From Conexibacter woesei DSM 14684 (GTDB lineage Bacteria; Actinomycetota; Thermoleophilia; Solirubrobacterales; Solirubrobacteraceae), in assembly GCF_000025265.1 (NCBI RefSeq), contig NC_013739.1, positions 4,202,001-4,266,000 on the forward strand: a DNA stretch of 64,000 bases, read 5' to 3'. Of this stretch, positions 33,425 through 41,409 are shown piece by piece (positions within the stretch are counted from its first letter, which is position 1; the number at the start of each line of letters is the position of its first letter). Below the pieces are notes generated by a model. That model did not search any database and was not told the origin of the DNA. It saw nothing but the letters and a program-made list of their open reading frames with translations. Both the position numbers and the translations under genes were made by a program.

Positions 33425-35650
33425 ATGAATGCGATCCCCACATCCTCTCCGCCGCCGGACCGCACGGGCCGCTCGATCGCCGCGCTCACGCGTTGGGTGC
33501 TCGGCCACAAACGCCTCGTCATCGTCTTCTGGGCCGCGCTCACGCTTGCAGGCTTCTACGGCTCGATGCAGGTCACCGACGCGCTGACCGAGGACTTCAC
33601 GATGCCCGAGAGCGCGAGCACCGTGACGAACGACCGGATCGCGGAGCGGTTCAGGTCAGGCGGCGAGGTGCCGCCGCTGGTGGCGGTCGTCACGCTGCCG
33701 CAGGGCAGACGCGCGACAGCGCCGTCGGTGCGGGCTGAGCTGCGCGGCTTGGAGCGGACGTTCGAGGCGGCGCTGCCGGGCGCGCGCGTCGCCTCCTACG
33801 GCTCGACCGGCGACACGGCGTTCTTGTCCGGCGACGGCCGCACGGCGTTCGCGGTCGTGCACCCGCCGGCCGCCGCGATCGAAGGCGGTGGACCCGGCGG
33901 CGGCGAGATCGGCGCCGAGACGCTGAGAAGAGCCGAGCAGGCGGCCGCCTCCGCCGACGTGGGCGGCGCCGACGTGCGGCTGACCGGCAACGCGCTGCTG
34001 GCGCGCGAGGCGCCCGGCGGCGGCGGGCCGAGCTTCTTGAACGAGACGCTGATCGCGGGCGCCGCCGCACTCGTCGTGCTGGCGTTCGTGTTCGCGTCGG
34101 CGCTCGCGCTCGTGCCGCTGCTGATGGCGGTCGTCGCGATCCCGGTGACGCTGCTCGCCGTCTGGGGCATGACCGCGGTCACCGAGGTCAACATGGTCGT
34201 CGTCTTCCTCGTCGCGCTGATCGGGCTCGGCGTGGCGATCGACTACGCGCTCCTGGTCGTGATGCGCTGGCGCGAGGAACGCGACCGCGGGGTCGAGAAC
34301 GAGGAGGCGATCCTCGCGGCCGCCGGGACGGCCGGGCGCGCCGTGCTGTTCAGCGGGACGACCGTCGCCGTCGGTCTGCTCGCGGCGCTCGTGCTGCCGG
34401 TCCCGTTCCTGCGCTCGATGGGGCTCGGCGGCCTGCTGATCCCGCTCGCCTCGGTCGTCGTCGCGCTGACGCTGCTGCCGGTCGTGCTCGCGACGATCGG
34501 GCCGCGTGCCGACGCCCGCCGCCTGCGCAGCACCGACCGCGCCGACCGCCGCTGGGCGGCGTGGGCGCGCCTGGTCGTGCGACATCGCGTCGCCGCCGCG
34601 CTCGGCGGCACCGCGATCCTGCTGGCGCTGTGCGCCGTCGCGACCGGGATGCTGCTCGGCAGCCCCGAGGCCCGCTCGCTCGGCGGCACGGGCGATCCGC
34701 GCACCGGCCTGCAGCAGCTCGAACGCTCCGGCGTCGGCGCCGCTCCGCTGGCGCCGGTCGAGGTGCTGACGCCGGCCGGCGAGGCGCAGCGGACGGCCGC
34801 GCGGCTCGCGGACATCGACGGTGTGCGCGCGACGAGCGCGCCCGGCGGCAGCTGGCGCGCTGATGGGCAGGCGGTCGTCGAGGTGTTCACGACCGCGGAC
34901 CCCAACTCGGGCGACGGGCGCACGACCGTCAAGGCGATCCGCGCTGCGGCGTCCGACCTGCCGGGCACGCGCGTGGGCGGCTCGACGGCGCAGACGATCG
35001 ACTTCGTCGACGGCGTCTACGGCTCGTTCCCGCTGATGCTCGCGCTGATCTCGGCGATCACGTTCGTGCTGCTGGCGCGCGCCTTCCGCTCGATCGTGCT
35101 GCCGCTGAAGGCGATCGCGATGAACCTGCTGTCGGTCTTCGCCACCTGGGGCGTGATGACGCTCGTGTGGCAGCACGGCTTCGGCACCGACCTGCTGTTC
35201 GGCGCCGACGCGACCGGCTCGGTCGAGTCGTGGGCGCCGGTGATCGTGTTCGCGTTCATCTACGGCCTGTCGATGGACTACGAGGTCTTCATCCTCGCGC
35301 GGATGCGCGAGGAGTACGACCGCACCGGCTCCACCGACGAAGCGGTCGTGCGCGGCATGGCTGGCACCGGCCGGCTCGTCACGAGCGCGGCGCTGATCGT
35401 CTTCCTCGCCTTCGCCTCGATGGCGACCGCCGGCGAGCTGGACCTGCAGATGCTCGCGACGGGCCTTGCGGCCGGGGTCGTGCTCGACGCGCTCGTGGTG
35501 CGTTCGCTGCTGGTCCCGGCGACGGTCTCGTGGCTCGGGAGGTGGAACTGGTGGATGCCTGAGCGAGCGCGACGTCTCCTGCGGCTGGAGGGGCGTCGCG
35601 CGATCGGCGACGCCCCTCGCTCGCCGGAGCTCAGTGCGTCACGTGATTGA
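33425..35650 (+). CDS. MMPL/RND-type membrane transporter
   Basis: 741 residues from the ATG at 33425; a GTG at 33401 is an alternative. The arrangement is duplicated: one helix, a soluble loop (about 60-200), a 5-6 helix block with VALIGLGVAIDYALLVVMRW, then a second loop and helix block with APVIVFAFIYGLSMDYEVFI. The two GxxxDYxx motifs carry the proton-relay residues of MMPL proteins, which export lipids or drugs. It is divergent from a two-component system that may regulate it. The last 20 bases overlap the convergent secreted glycosidase gene. Confidence 0.92.
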   Translation: MNAIPTSSPPPDRTGRSIAALTRWVLGHKRLVIVFWAALTLAGFYGSMQVTDALTEDFTMPESASTVTNDRIAERFRSGGEVPPLVAVVTLPQGRRATAPSVRAELRGLERTFEAALPGARVASYGSTGDTAFLSGDGRTAFAVVHPPAAAIEGGGPGGGEIGAETLRRAEQAAASADVGGADVRLTGNALLAREAPGGGGPSFLNETLIAGAAALVVLAFVFASALALVPLLMAVVAIPVTLLAVWGMTAVTEVNMVVVFLVALIGLGVAIDYALLVVMRWREERDRGVENEEAILAAAGTAGRAVLFSGTTVAVGLLAALVLPVPFLRSMGLGGLLIPLASVVVALTLLPVVLATIGPRADARRLRSTDRADRRWAAWARLVVRHRVAAALGGTAILLALCAVATGMLLGSPEARSLGGTGDPRTGLQQLERSGVGAAPLAPVEVLTPAGEAQRTAARLADIDGVRATSAPGGSWRADGQAVVEVFTTADPNSGDGRTTVKAIRAAASDLPGTRVGGSTAQTIDFVDGVYGSFPLMLALISAITFVLLARAFRSIVLPLKAIAMNLLSVFATWGVMTLVWQHGFGTDLLFGADATGSVESWAPVIVFAFIYGLSMDYEVFILARMREEYDRTGSTDEAVVRGMAGTGRLVTSAALIVFLAFASMATAGELDLQMLATGLAAGVVLDALVVRSLLVPATVSWLGRWNWWMPERARRLLRLEGRRAIGDAPRSPELSASRD
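35588..35618 (-). terminator. Hairpin inside the MMPL 3' end, terminator for the secreted glycosidase
   Basis: A 12-bp inverted repeat (35588-35599 / 35607-35618) lies 12 bp beyond the stop of the minus-strand glycosidase but within the plus-strand MMPL coding region. It fits a terminator for the glycosidase mRNA that doubles as MMPL codons. Confidence 0.6.
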
Positions 35651-38600
35651 ACGTGGCGATGCCACGGTAGGTGCTCAGCCCGAAGCGCCCGGAGGCGAAC
35701 GCGCTGTCGGTCACCGTGACTGCCGGCGACGCCTCGTTGTCGAAGTACACCGACATGCTGCTGCCGCTGACGACGACCCGGAGGCGGTAGGAGGTGCCGA
35801 GCTGGATCGTTCGGTTGGCGGAGCCGAGCAGCGTGTATCCGGGCGCCAGCTTGAACAGCTTCACCTTGCCCTCTTCGCGATCGAAGTTGGCGATGTAGCT
35901 GGCGCTGAACGGGTTCGCGCCACTGCGGAACACGAGCCCTGCGGCCTGCGCCGTGTCGAGCCGGATGTCGGCCTGGTAGGTGAAGTTGGTGCCGGTCGTC
36001 GACGAGACGTAGACGCCGTCCTCTGCGTCGCCGGTCAAGCCGGCGGGCTGCTCGGTCCAGGACGTGCTGTTGCCTGTGGCCGAGAAGGAGCCGAGCGTCG
36101 TCTCGAACCCGGTCGACGGGGATTGGACCGTGTGGTTGAAGCGAGCCGCCCCGCTTCTGCCGTCGTTGTACACCCCGATTCCGAAGCGGCCGCTCGCGTA
36201 CGAGCTGTCCGTCACATCGATCGACGGTGACGACTCGCCGTTGAAGTAGACCTTGATTCTCTGGTTCTTCGTCACCACCTTGAGGTGATACGTCGTGTTT
36301 GCGGCGATGGTCTTCGTCGCGGACGCGATGAGCGTGTAGGGATTGACCTTGAACAGCTTCACCTTGCCTTCCACGCGATCGACGCTCACGAAGTAGCCGC
36401 CACCCGTGTAGGGGTTCGGCGCGCTGCGGAACACGAGCGCCCCGGAGCGGGCGGTGGTCAGCGTGACGTCGGTCTCGTACGTGAAGTTCGAGCCGGAGCG
36501 GCTCGACATGCGGACGGCGTCCGTGGACGTCCCCGTCAGGCCGTTCGTACCGGTCGTCCAGGTGGACGCGTCGCCGTGCGAGGTGAGTCGCTTCAGGTTC
36601 GAGCTGAACCCGCTGCTGTACACCGGGACGTTGACGTCGTCGGCGTTGATGTGGCCCCACCCACCGGTTGCGCCGTCGTAGATGCGGACGTATGCCTGCC
36701 GGCCGGCGTACTTCGTCATGTCCCACACGACCCAGCGCATCTTCTCGGCGTTGGTGCCCGTGGCCTTCTCCAGGACGGTGCCGCTCGCGACGTCGACGAC
36801 GGCGACGTACAGGTTGGCGGCGTCGTTGCCGCCGCCGACCTTCAGCCGTGCGTCGCCGGGCGCGATCGTGAACGTCGGCGAGCGAAGCTCCCCGACCGCC
36901 CCGTCGCCGGCCAGCTTGTGGCCCCACAGCAGGTAGTCGCCCTGCTTGTTGAACGGCTCGTTGGAGCCGCCGACGGCCGTGTTCGCGTTGACGACCGCGC
37001 CCGCGCCGAACGCCGTGCCGCTCGTGACCGTCCAGCCCGAGAGGTTGCCGCTCTCGAAGTCGTGATTGCTGAACGTCGTGTTGGGCGTGTATGAGACCGG
37101 CAGCTCGCCGACGGTCTCGGCCGAGGCGGCGGAGTACGGCCCTTGCGCCGTGGCGCGGATGAGGAACGGCTGGATCTTCTGCGGGTCGTCGTCGGCGAAC
37201 GTGAACGCGAATCTCTGCGTCGCACCCGAGGCGACTCTCCCGGAGAAGGTGCCGGACGACAGCGTGGCCCCGACGGCCGCAAGCGTGCCGGAGACGGTCG
37301 CGCTCGCCGAGCCGTCGTTCGTCACGCTGACGGTGCCCGCGAGGGTCGCCGGATCGGCAGTCACCGTGACGGCCAGGCTGTCCGCGAAGTCGACCTGAAA
37401 CGTCCGGTCCTCGCCGGCGATCGTCGACAGGTCGCGCGTGACCGTCCGACCGCCGTACGTCGCGCTGATCGTGCCTCTCTGGCCACGCGGGAGCGTCGAC
37501 AGCGTGAGCTCACCGCTCGCGTTGGTCGAATGGGTCGTCGTCGTGTCGAGGTCGACTCTGACGGAGGCCGAGACCGCCGCACCGGCGTTCTTCGTCACGA
37601 CACGGACCACCGGCGCGCGCTCCACCTCGCTCAGCCCGCTCAGCCAGCCGCCGCTGTGGACGATCCAGTCCTCGTGCGTAAACGTCACCGGCGCGTCCAT
37701 CAGCGGCTCCGGATAGTCGAGCGTGAACTGCGGCGTGGCGCTCAGCCCGTTGGCGATCGAGCCGTCGATGCCAGACCAGGTCGGGACGTAGTGCGTCCCC
37801 ACGGCGTCGATCATCGAGATGCTCTGCCGCTTGCCGCCGAGCATCGTGCCAGCGTTCAGGCCGCCGACCCACTGCATGTTCGCGTCGGCGATCTCCTGCA
37901 GCTCGACGTCGTCGAACATGCGCGCAAGCAGCATCGCGTTCTTGGCGATGTTGCCGTACATGCCGTTCGTGCCGTGCCACGTCGGCCCGAAGAAGCGCAC
38001 CTCGCGGTCGTACATGCCCAGCGGGTAGATGCCGAACGGGCTCAGATCATGCGTCGGCTTGAGGAATCTGTCCTTGTAGACCCGGAGGATGTACCGCCAC
38101 TTCAGCCAGTTCGGGTCGTTGGGGAACTGCTCGACGAGCTTGACGAGGCCGAGGATGTGGTCGGGCAGGACGGCGCCGTTGTTGTAGTACCACGCGCCGT
38201 GCTCCCATGACTTCTGAAAGATCTCCTCGTTCGTCCAGGCGTAGAAGTTGCCGTACATGCCCTCGACGGCGTTCGTGTAGTCGAGGAACTGGTTGTCGTA
38301 CACCTGATCCGCGTAGTTCAGCGCGATCGTCTTGAACGCCGTGTCTCTGGTCACTCTGAAGAACTCCGTCGCACCCCAGACGAGCAGCAGCTTGTCGCGC
38401 GTGCGCAGCTCCTGCGGCGGAAGCCACGGGCTCCGCTGTCCGTACACCTGGCGGGTGTCACCGACCTCCGCCGCGGTTTCGAGCTTGGTGAACTCGGGCC
38501 GGCTCATCGCCCAGTCCCAGCCCGCCTGTGCCGCTCTGAGGTAGCCGGCGTCTCTCGTGACCTCGTACACCTGCAGCAGCGCGATCGTGGCGAGCAGCGA

Positions 38601-39284
38601 CTTGTGCCACGTGACGATGTTGGGATAGAAGTAGTACTCGCTGCAGAACGAGCCGTTCGGCTTCTGGCACGCGACCATGTAGTCCGCGCCGTGGCGCATC
38701 TGGTCGAGGAACCGGCCCTCGTCCGTCGCCGAGAGTCTGTCGCCGTAGGCCTCGTACGCGTCGATCAGCCCGTAGAGCAGCGTCGCATGGCCCTCTACGC
38801 CGCGCAGGTCGGTGCCGCAGTCCTGCCAGCCCAGCTTGCCTCTGATCCGCGGCTCGAGCTGGTCGACCGAGGTCTTCAACAGCGTCTGCGTGCGGAACAG
38901 ATCGGCCTGCAGCGAGAATCTGTCGGACTGCTTGGACAGCGAGGGAACGTCGATGTAGTAACTGCCCGCCGTCTTGAACGAGCTGAAGTCCATCGTCCAG
39001 TACGCCTCACCCCACTTCTGCCCCCAGTAGGTGACGTTGCCCGTGAACACCGTCGCGTCGGTGGTGGCGTTGCGCAGCTGGAACGTCCCGAGTCTGTCCG
39101 TCGTGGGGTTCGTGCTGACGATGAACGCCCGTTTCGTCTCGTCGCTCTTGTAGCCGATCTGCGCTTCCAGGATCGAGAAGTCGGCGGGGTTGATGACGGC
39201 CTGCGCGGAAGCCGTCCACATGGCCAACGACGCGAGCACCACAGCCGCGAGGAAGCCGGCCGTCTTGTGCAGCTGATTGCGCAT
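35631..39284 (-). CDS. Secreted multidomain GH9-like glycosidase with levanase-type modules
   Basis: 1217 residues from the ATG at 39284 (GGAGAG upstream). A Sec signal peptide ends near TASAQA (about 28). Then a CelD_N-like domain (about 38-120), a six-hairpin catalytic domain (about 125-570; GKLGWQDC, WLPPQELRTRDKLLLVWGA, FFGPTWHGTNGMYGNIAK, HEDWIVHSGGWLSGL) and two Ig/CnaB-like segments (to about 735). A jelly-roll module follows at 736-893 (DFESGNLSGWT ... GGWGHINADDVNV), then two tandem concanavalin-like repeats (894-1057, 1058-1217). The last three resemble C-terminal modules of GH32 levanases. It probably attacks a polysaccharide outside the cell. It is a paralogue of the cytoplasmic protein at 20990-23074. 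Confidence 0.82.
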   Translation of the reverse strand: MRNQLHKTAGFLAAVVLASLAMWTASAQAVINPADFSILEAQIGYKSDETKRAFIVSTNPTTDRLGTFQLRNATTDATVFTGNVTYWGQKWGEAYWTMDFSSFKTAGSYYIDVPSLSKQSDRFSLQADLFRTQTLLKTSVDQLEPRIRGKLGWQDCGTDLRGVEGHATLLYGLIDAYEAYGDRLSATDEGRFLDQMRHGADYMVACQKPNGSFCSEYYFYPNIVTWHKSLLATIALLQVYEVTRDAGYLRAAQAGWDWAMSRPEFTKLETAAEVGDTRQVYGQRSPWLPPQELRTRDKLLLVWGATEFFRVTRDTAFKTIALNYADQVYDNQFLDYTNAVEGMYGNFYAWTNEEIFQKSWEHGAWYYNNGAVLPDHILGLVKLVEQFPNDPNWLKWRYILRVYKDRFLKPTHDLSPFGIYPLGMYDREVRFFGPTWHGTNGMYGNIAKNAMLLARMFDDVELQEIADANMQWVGGLNAGTMLGGKRQSISMIDAVGTHYVPTWSGIDGSIANGLSATPQFTLDYPEPLMDAPVTFTHEDWIVHSGGWLSGLSEVERAPVVRVVTKNAGAAVSASVRVDLDTTTTHSTNASGELTLSTLPRGQRGTISATYGGRTVTRDLSTIAGEDRTFQVDFADSLAVTVTADPATLAGTVSVTNDGSASATVSGTLAAVGATLSSGTFSGRVASGATQRFAFTFADDDPQKIQPFLIRATAQGPYSAASAETVGELPVSYTPNTTFSNHDFESGNLSGWTVTSGTAFGAGAVVNANTAVGGSNEPFNKQGDYLLWGHKLAGDGAVGELRSPTFTIAPGDARLKVGGGNDAANLYVAVVDVASGTVLEKATGTNAEKMRWVVWDMTKYAGRQAYVRIYDGATGGWGHINADDVNVPVYSSGFSSNLKRLTSHGDASTWTTGTNGLTGTSTDAVRMSSRSGSNFTYETDVTLTTARSGALVFRSAPNPYTGGGYFVSVDRVEGKVKLFKVNPYTLIASATKTIAANTTYHLKVVTKNQRIKVYFNGESSPSIDVTDSSYASGRFGIGVYNDGRSGAARFNHTVQSPSTGFETTLGSFSATGNSTSWTEQPAGLTGDAEDGVYVSSTTGTNFTYQADIRLDTAQAAGLVFRSGANPFSASYIANFDREEGKVKLFKLAPGYTLLGSANRTIQLGTSYRLRVVVSGSSMSVYFDNEASPAVTVTDSAFASGRFGLSTYRGIATFNHVTH

Positions 39285-39335
39285 TCTCTCTCTCCAGGAT
39301 TGGGGGGACGAACGGCTTGCGAGCACTCGCGCTGC

Positions 39336-39353
39336 TGTGAAATCGATTTCACA
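39336..39353. promoter_or_regulatory. LacI-type operator upstream of the secreted glycosidase
   Basis: Perfect 18-bp palindrome TGTGAAATCGATTTCACA, 52 bp before the glycosidase start. Its 12-bp core differs by one base from the two sites flanking the LacI gene, which links this gene to that regulator. Confidence 0.82.
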
Positions 39354-39412
39354 AGAATTATAGGTGGACACCGCACGTCAGTCAATACGGCGCTACCGGA
39401 CGGACGGCGTCC

Positions 39413-39429
39413 TGTGAAACCGATATCAG
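39413..39429. promoter_or_regulatory. Possible second, weaker LacI-type operator
   Basis: GAAACCGATATC (39416-39427) matches the operator core with two changes. It lies 77 bp centre to centre from the perfect site, a distance compatible with looping. Confidence 0.45.
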
Positions 39430-39464
39430 GCAACACTGCCTGCCTGGAGTCCTGCCACCCTTTC

Positions 39465-39490
39465 TAGAAACATGGTTCTATAATCCTCCC
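39465..39490 (+). promoter_or_regulatory. Promoter/operator of the TetR gene with consensus -10
   Basis: TATAAT at 39479-39484 is followed by 6 bases and then the GTG start codon, the geometry of a leaderless promoter. TAGAAACATGGTTCTA (39465-39480) is an inverted repeat with one mismatched pair overlapping the -10, a likely autoregulatory TetR site. Confidence 0.7.
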
Positions 39491-40075
39491 GTGGCCCGCC
39501 CCCGGACGTTCGACCGCGACAGCGTTCTCGCTGCTGCGATGCATGCCTTCCGGCGCAACGGGTTCACCCGAACGCACGTCGCCCACCTCGAGGAGGCGAC
39601 CGGCCTGACCGTCGGCAGCCTCTACAACGCCTTCGGCGACAAGGCCGGCCTGTTCGGAGCCGCGTTCGAGCACTACGTCGAGACCTTCGCCCGCGGCCGC
39701 ATGGACGACGCCCTCGGGCCGGCGTCGACGCTCGAGGACCTGGAGGAGTACCTCCTCGCGCTCCTCGCTCCGCCGCTCGACGACGGATACGGGTGCCTGA
39801 TCACCAACACCGCGATCGAGCTGGGCGAGGACGAGGCCTTCGCGACGAGCGCGGTACGGCCAGCGCTGACCGAACGCGCCTCGCGGATCAGCGACGTCCT
39901 CGTGCGCGAGGTCGGCCCGGCCCACGCCGCCGCAGCCGGCCCGGGCCTGGCGCTGATCTGCGAAGGGATGCTGGTGCTCGCTCGCGCACGGCTCCTGACC
40001 CCCGATCACGGCGATGCGGTACGAGCCGAGTTCCGGCGACTCCGAGCGCTCCGCGATCAGGCCGCCACCACCTGA
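39491..40075 (+). CDS. TetR-family transcriptional regulator
   Basis: 194 residues from a GTG, probably leaderless because a consensus -10 ends 6 bp upstream. The N-terminal TetR helix-turn-helix is VLAAAMHAFRRNGFTRTHVA with LEEATGLTVGSLYNAFGDKAGLF. The C-terminal domain resembles the YxaF/AcrR-like group (GCLITNTAIELGEDEAFAT). It lies 25 bp before a RidA gene, which it may control together with itself. Confidence 0.92.
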   Translation: MARPRTFDRDSVLAAAMHAFRRNGFTRTHVAHLEEATGLTVGSLYNAFGDKAGLFGAAFEHYVETFARGRMDDALGPASTLEDLEEYLLALLAPPLDDGYGCLITNTAIELGEDEAFATSAVRPALTERASRISDVLVREVGPAHAAAAGPGLALICEGMLVLARARLLTPDHGDAVRAEFRRLRALRDQAATT

Positions 40076-40100
40076 CCCCGACCCATGAGGACACCGACCG

Positions 40101-40484
40101 ATGCCATCGCCCGTCAACCCGCCGAGCCTCCCCGCGTCGCCCTACTACAGCCACGGAATCGAGGTCCAGGCCCCGACACGCCTGCTGTTCGTCTCCGGCC
40201 AGGTCGGGACGCGCCCCGACGGCACCGTCCCCGACACCATCGCCGAGCAGGCCCGGCAGGCGAACCGCAACCTCCGGGCGGTGCTCGAAGCAGCGGGCAT
40301 GACGACCGCCGACATCGTCAAGGCGACGATCTACCTCACCGACGAGGCGAACATCGGCCCGTTCATGGCCGCCGCCGAGGGCGCCCTCGCGGACCCGCCG
40401 CCCGCGACGACGCTGCTCGTCGTCAGGCAGCTCGCGGACCCGCGGCTGCTCGTCGAGATCGAGGCGACCGCCGCGGCCAGCTGA
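40101..40484 (+). CDS. RidA-family enamine/imine deaminase
   Basis: 127-residue RidA (YjgF/YER057c/UK114) protein. It has FVSGQVGTRPDGTV, QARQANRNLRAVLEAAGMTT, DIVKATIYLTDE and the closing RLLVEIEATAA. A conserved Arg near VVRQLADPRL matches the carboxylate-binding Arg of RidA. The family hydrolyses reactive enamines from PLP enzymes or serves in catabolic pathways. It probably shares the TetR transcript. Confidence 0.9.
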   Translation: MPSPVNPPSLPASPYYSHGIEVQAPTRLLFVSGQVGTRPDGTVPDTIAEQARQANRNLRAVLEAAGMTTADIVKATIYLTDEANIGPFMAAAEGALADPPPATTLLVVRQLADPRLLVEIEATAAAS

Positions 40485-40581
40485 CGGCGAGCGTCCCCGG
40501 CCCGCCTCCCATTCGTCCTAGCGGCACACGTGAAGACGGCGTAGCGTCCGAGCACGGCGTCACGACGACTTGGAGGACGGC

Positions 40582-40944
40582 ATGGCGGGCGAGGTCTCAT
40601 TCATCGAGCTGGGCGTCGAGGACACCGAGCGCGGGCGGAGGTTCTACGAGCGGCTGTTCGGCTGGTCGTTCGGGCCCTCCCCCTCGGGCCCCGGCTTCGT
40701 GTTCGACACGCCGACCGTGCCGGGCGGGATGCACGGCGGCGATCCGGGCGGAGGGGCGTACGTCTTCTTCCGCGTAGAGGACATCGACGCCGCGATCGCC
40801 CGCGTGCAGGAGCTCGGCGGAACGCTGGAGCAGGTCGACGCGGAGGGCAACGACGAGTCGATCGCCCGCTTCGGCCGCTTCCAGCTCTGCCGCGACGACC
40901 AGGGCTCGGCGTTCGGCCTCCACCAGCCGCCGCCCGGCCGCTGA
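40582..40944 (+). CDS. VOC-family protein
   Basis: 120 residues from the ATG at 40582 (GGAGGA upstream); a TTG 12 bp earlier is less likely. Single glyoxalase/bleomycin-resistance-type domain: VSFIELGVEDTERGRRFYER, LFGWSF, VFFRVEDIDAAIARVQELGG and a C-terminal DDQGSAFGLHQ. Typical of small actinobacterial VOC proteins of unknown role. It converges on a PNPOx-like gene across a GC hairpin. Confidence 0.85.
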   Translation: MAGEVSFIELGVEDTERGRRFYERLFGWSFGPSPSGPGFVFDTPTVPGGMHGGDPGGGAYVFFRVEDIDAAIARVQELGGTLEQVDAEGNDESIARFGRFQLCRDDQGSAFGLHQPPPGR

Positions 40945-40950
40945 CGCTGC

Positions 40951-40975
40951 GGCGCGGCGCTCAGCGCGCCGCGCC
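40951..40975. terminator. GC hairpin between convergent genes
   Basis: GGCGCGGCGC (40951-40960) pairs with GCGCCGCGCC (40966-40975) around a 5-base loop containing the PNPOx stop codon. It lacks a T tract but is well placed as a shared terminator. Confidence 0.5.
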
Positions 40976-41371
40976 GGGGCTGCCGAACGCGTGCCAGCGG
41001 TCGACGCCCATGATGACCGTCGTGCAGTCGATTCCGCGCTCGGGATACGGTCTGCCCCAGTAGTGCTGCGAGAGGCGGTCGGCGTCGGCCATCTCGGGGT
41101 CGTGGCGGAACGCGACGACCCTGCCCGACAGCGAGACGTGGTCGTAGTAGCTGTCGCCGAGGACGGTCAGCGCCAGCTGCGGGTTGCCGCGCAGGTTGCG
41201 CTCGCGCGGGCCGTTCGTGGCCATGTTGAGCAGGACGGTGCCGTCCGGCTCCCACAGGTACCACGTCGCGGAGGTGACGAGCGACCCGTCCCTGCGCGTG
41301 GTCGCGACGACCGCGCCGCGCGCGACCGAGACGAACGGGACCAGCTCGGGGATCAACGGGCCTCTGGGCAT
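40961..41371 (-). CDS. Pyridoxamine-5'-phosphate-oxidase-like (FDOR) flavin-binding protein
   Basis: 136-residue split-barrel protein: FVSVARGAVVATTRRDGSLV, VLLNMATNGPRERNLRGNPQ, LALTVLGDSYYDHVSLSGRV and a late TTVIMGVDRWHAFG. The R-x2-NLR-x2-P block is typical of F420- or FMN-dependent FDORs of actinobacteria. A TetR-type GCAAGCGCTTA site lies just upstream, so it probably belongs to the regulon of the acyl-CoA island further right. Confidence 0.85.
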   Translation of the reverse strand: MPRGPLIPELVPFVSVARGAVVATTRRDGSLVTSATWYLWEPDGTVLLNMATNGPRERNLRGNPQLALTVLGDSYYDHVSLSGRVVAFRHDPEMADADRLSQHYWGRPYPERGIDCTTVIMGVDRWHAFGSPGAAR

Positions 41372-41384
41372 GGCCGCTACGCTA

Positions 41385-41395
41385 GCAAGCGCTTA
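41385..41395. promoter_or_regulatory. TetR-type site GCAAGCGCTTA
   Basis: The sequence TAGCAAGCGCTTACT lies 14 bp upstream of the PNPOx start. The 11-mer recurs at 56378-56388 and, with G for A, at 56397 and 58391. It contains the palindrome AAGCGCTT. Confidence 0.65.
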
Positions 41396-41409
41396 CTTAT
41401 GATTCAACG

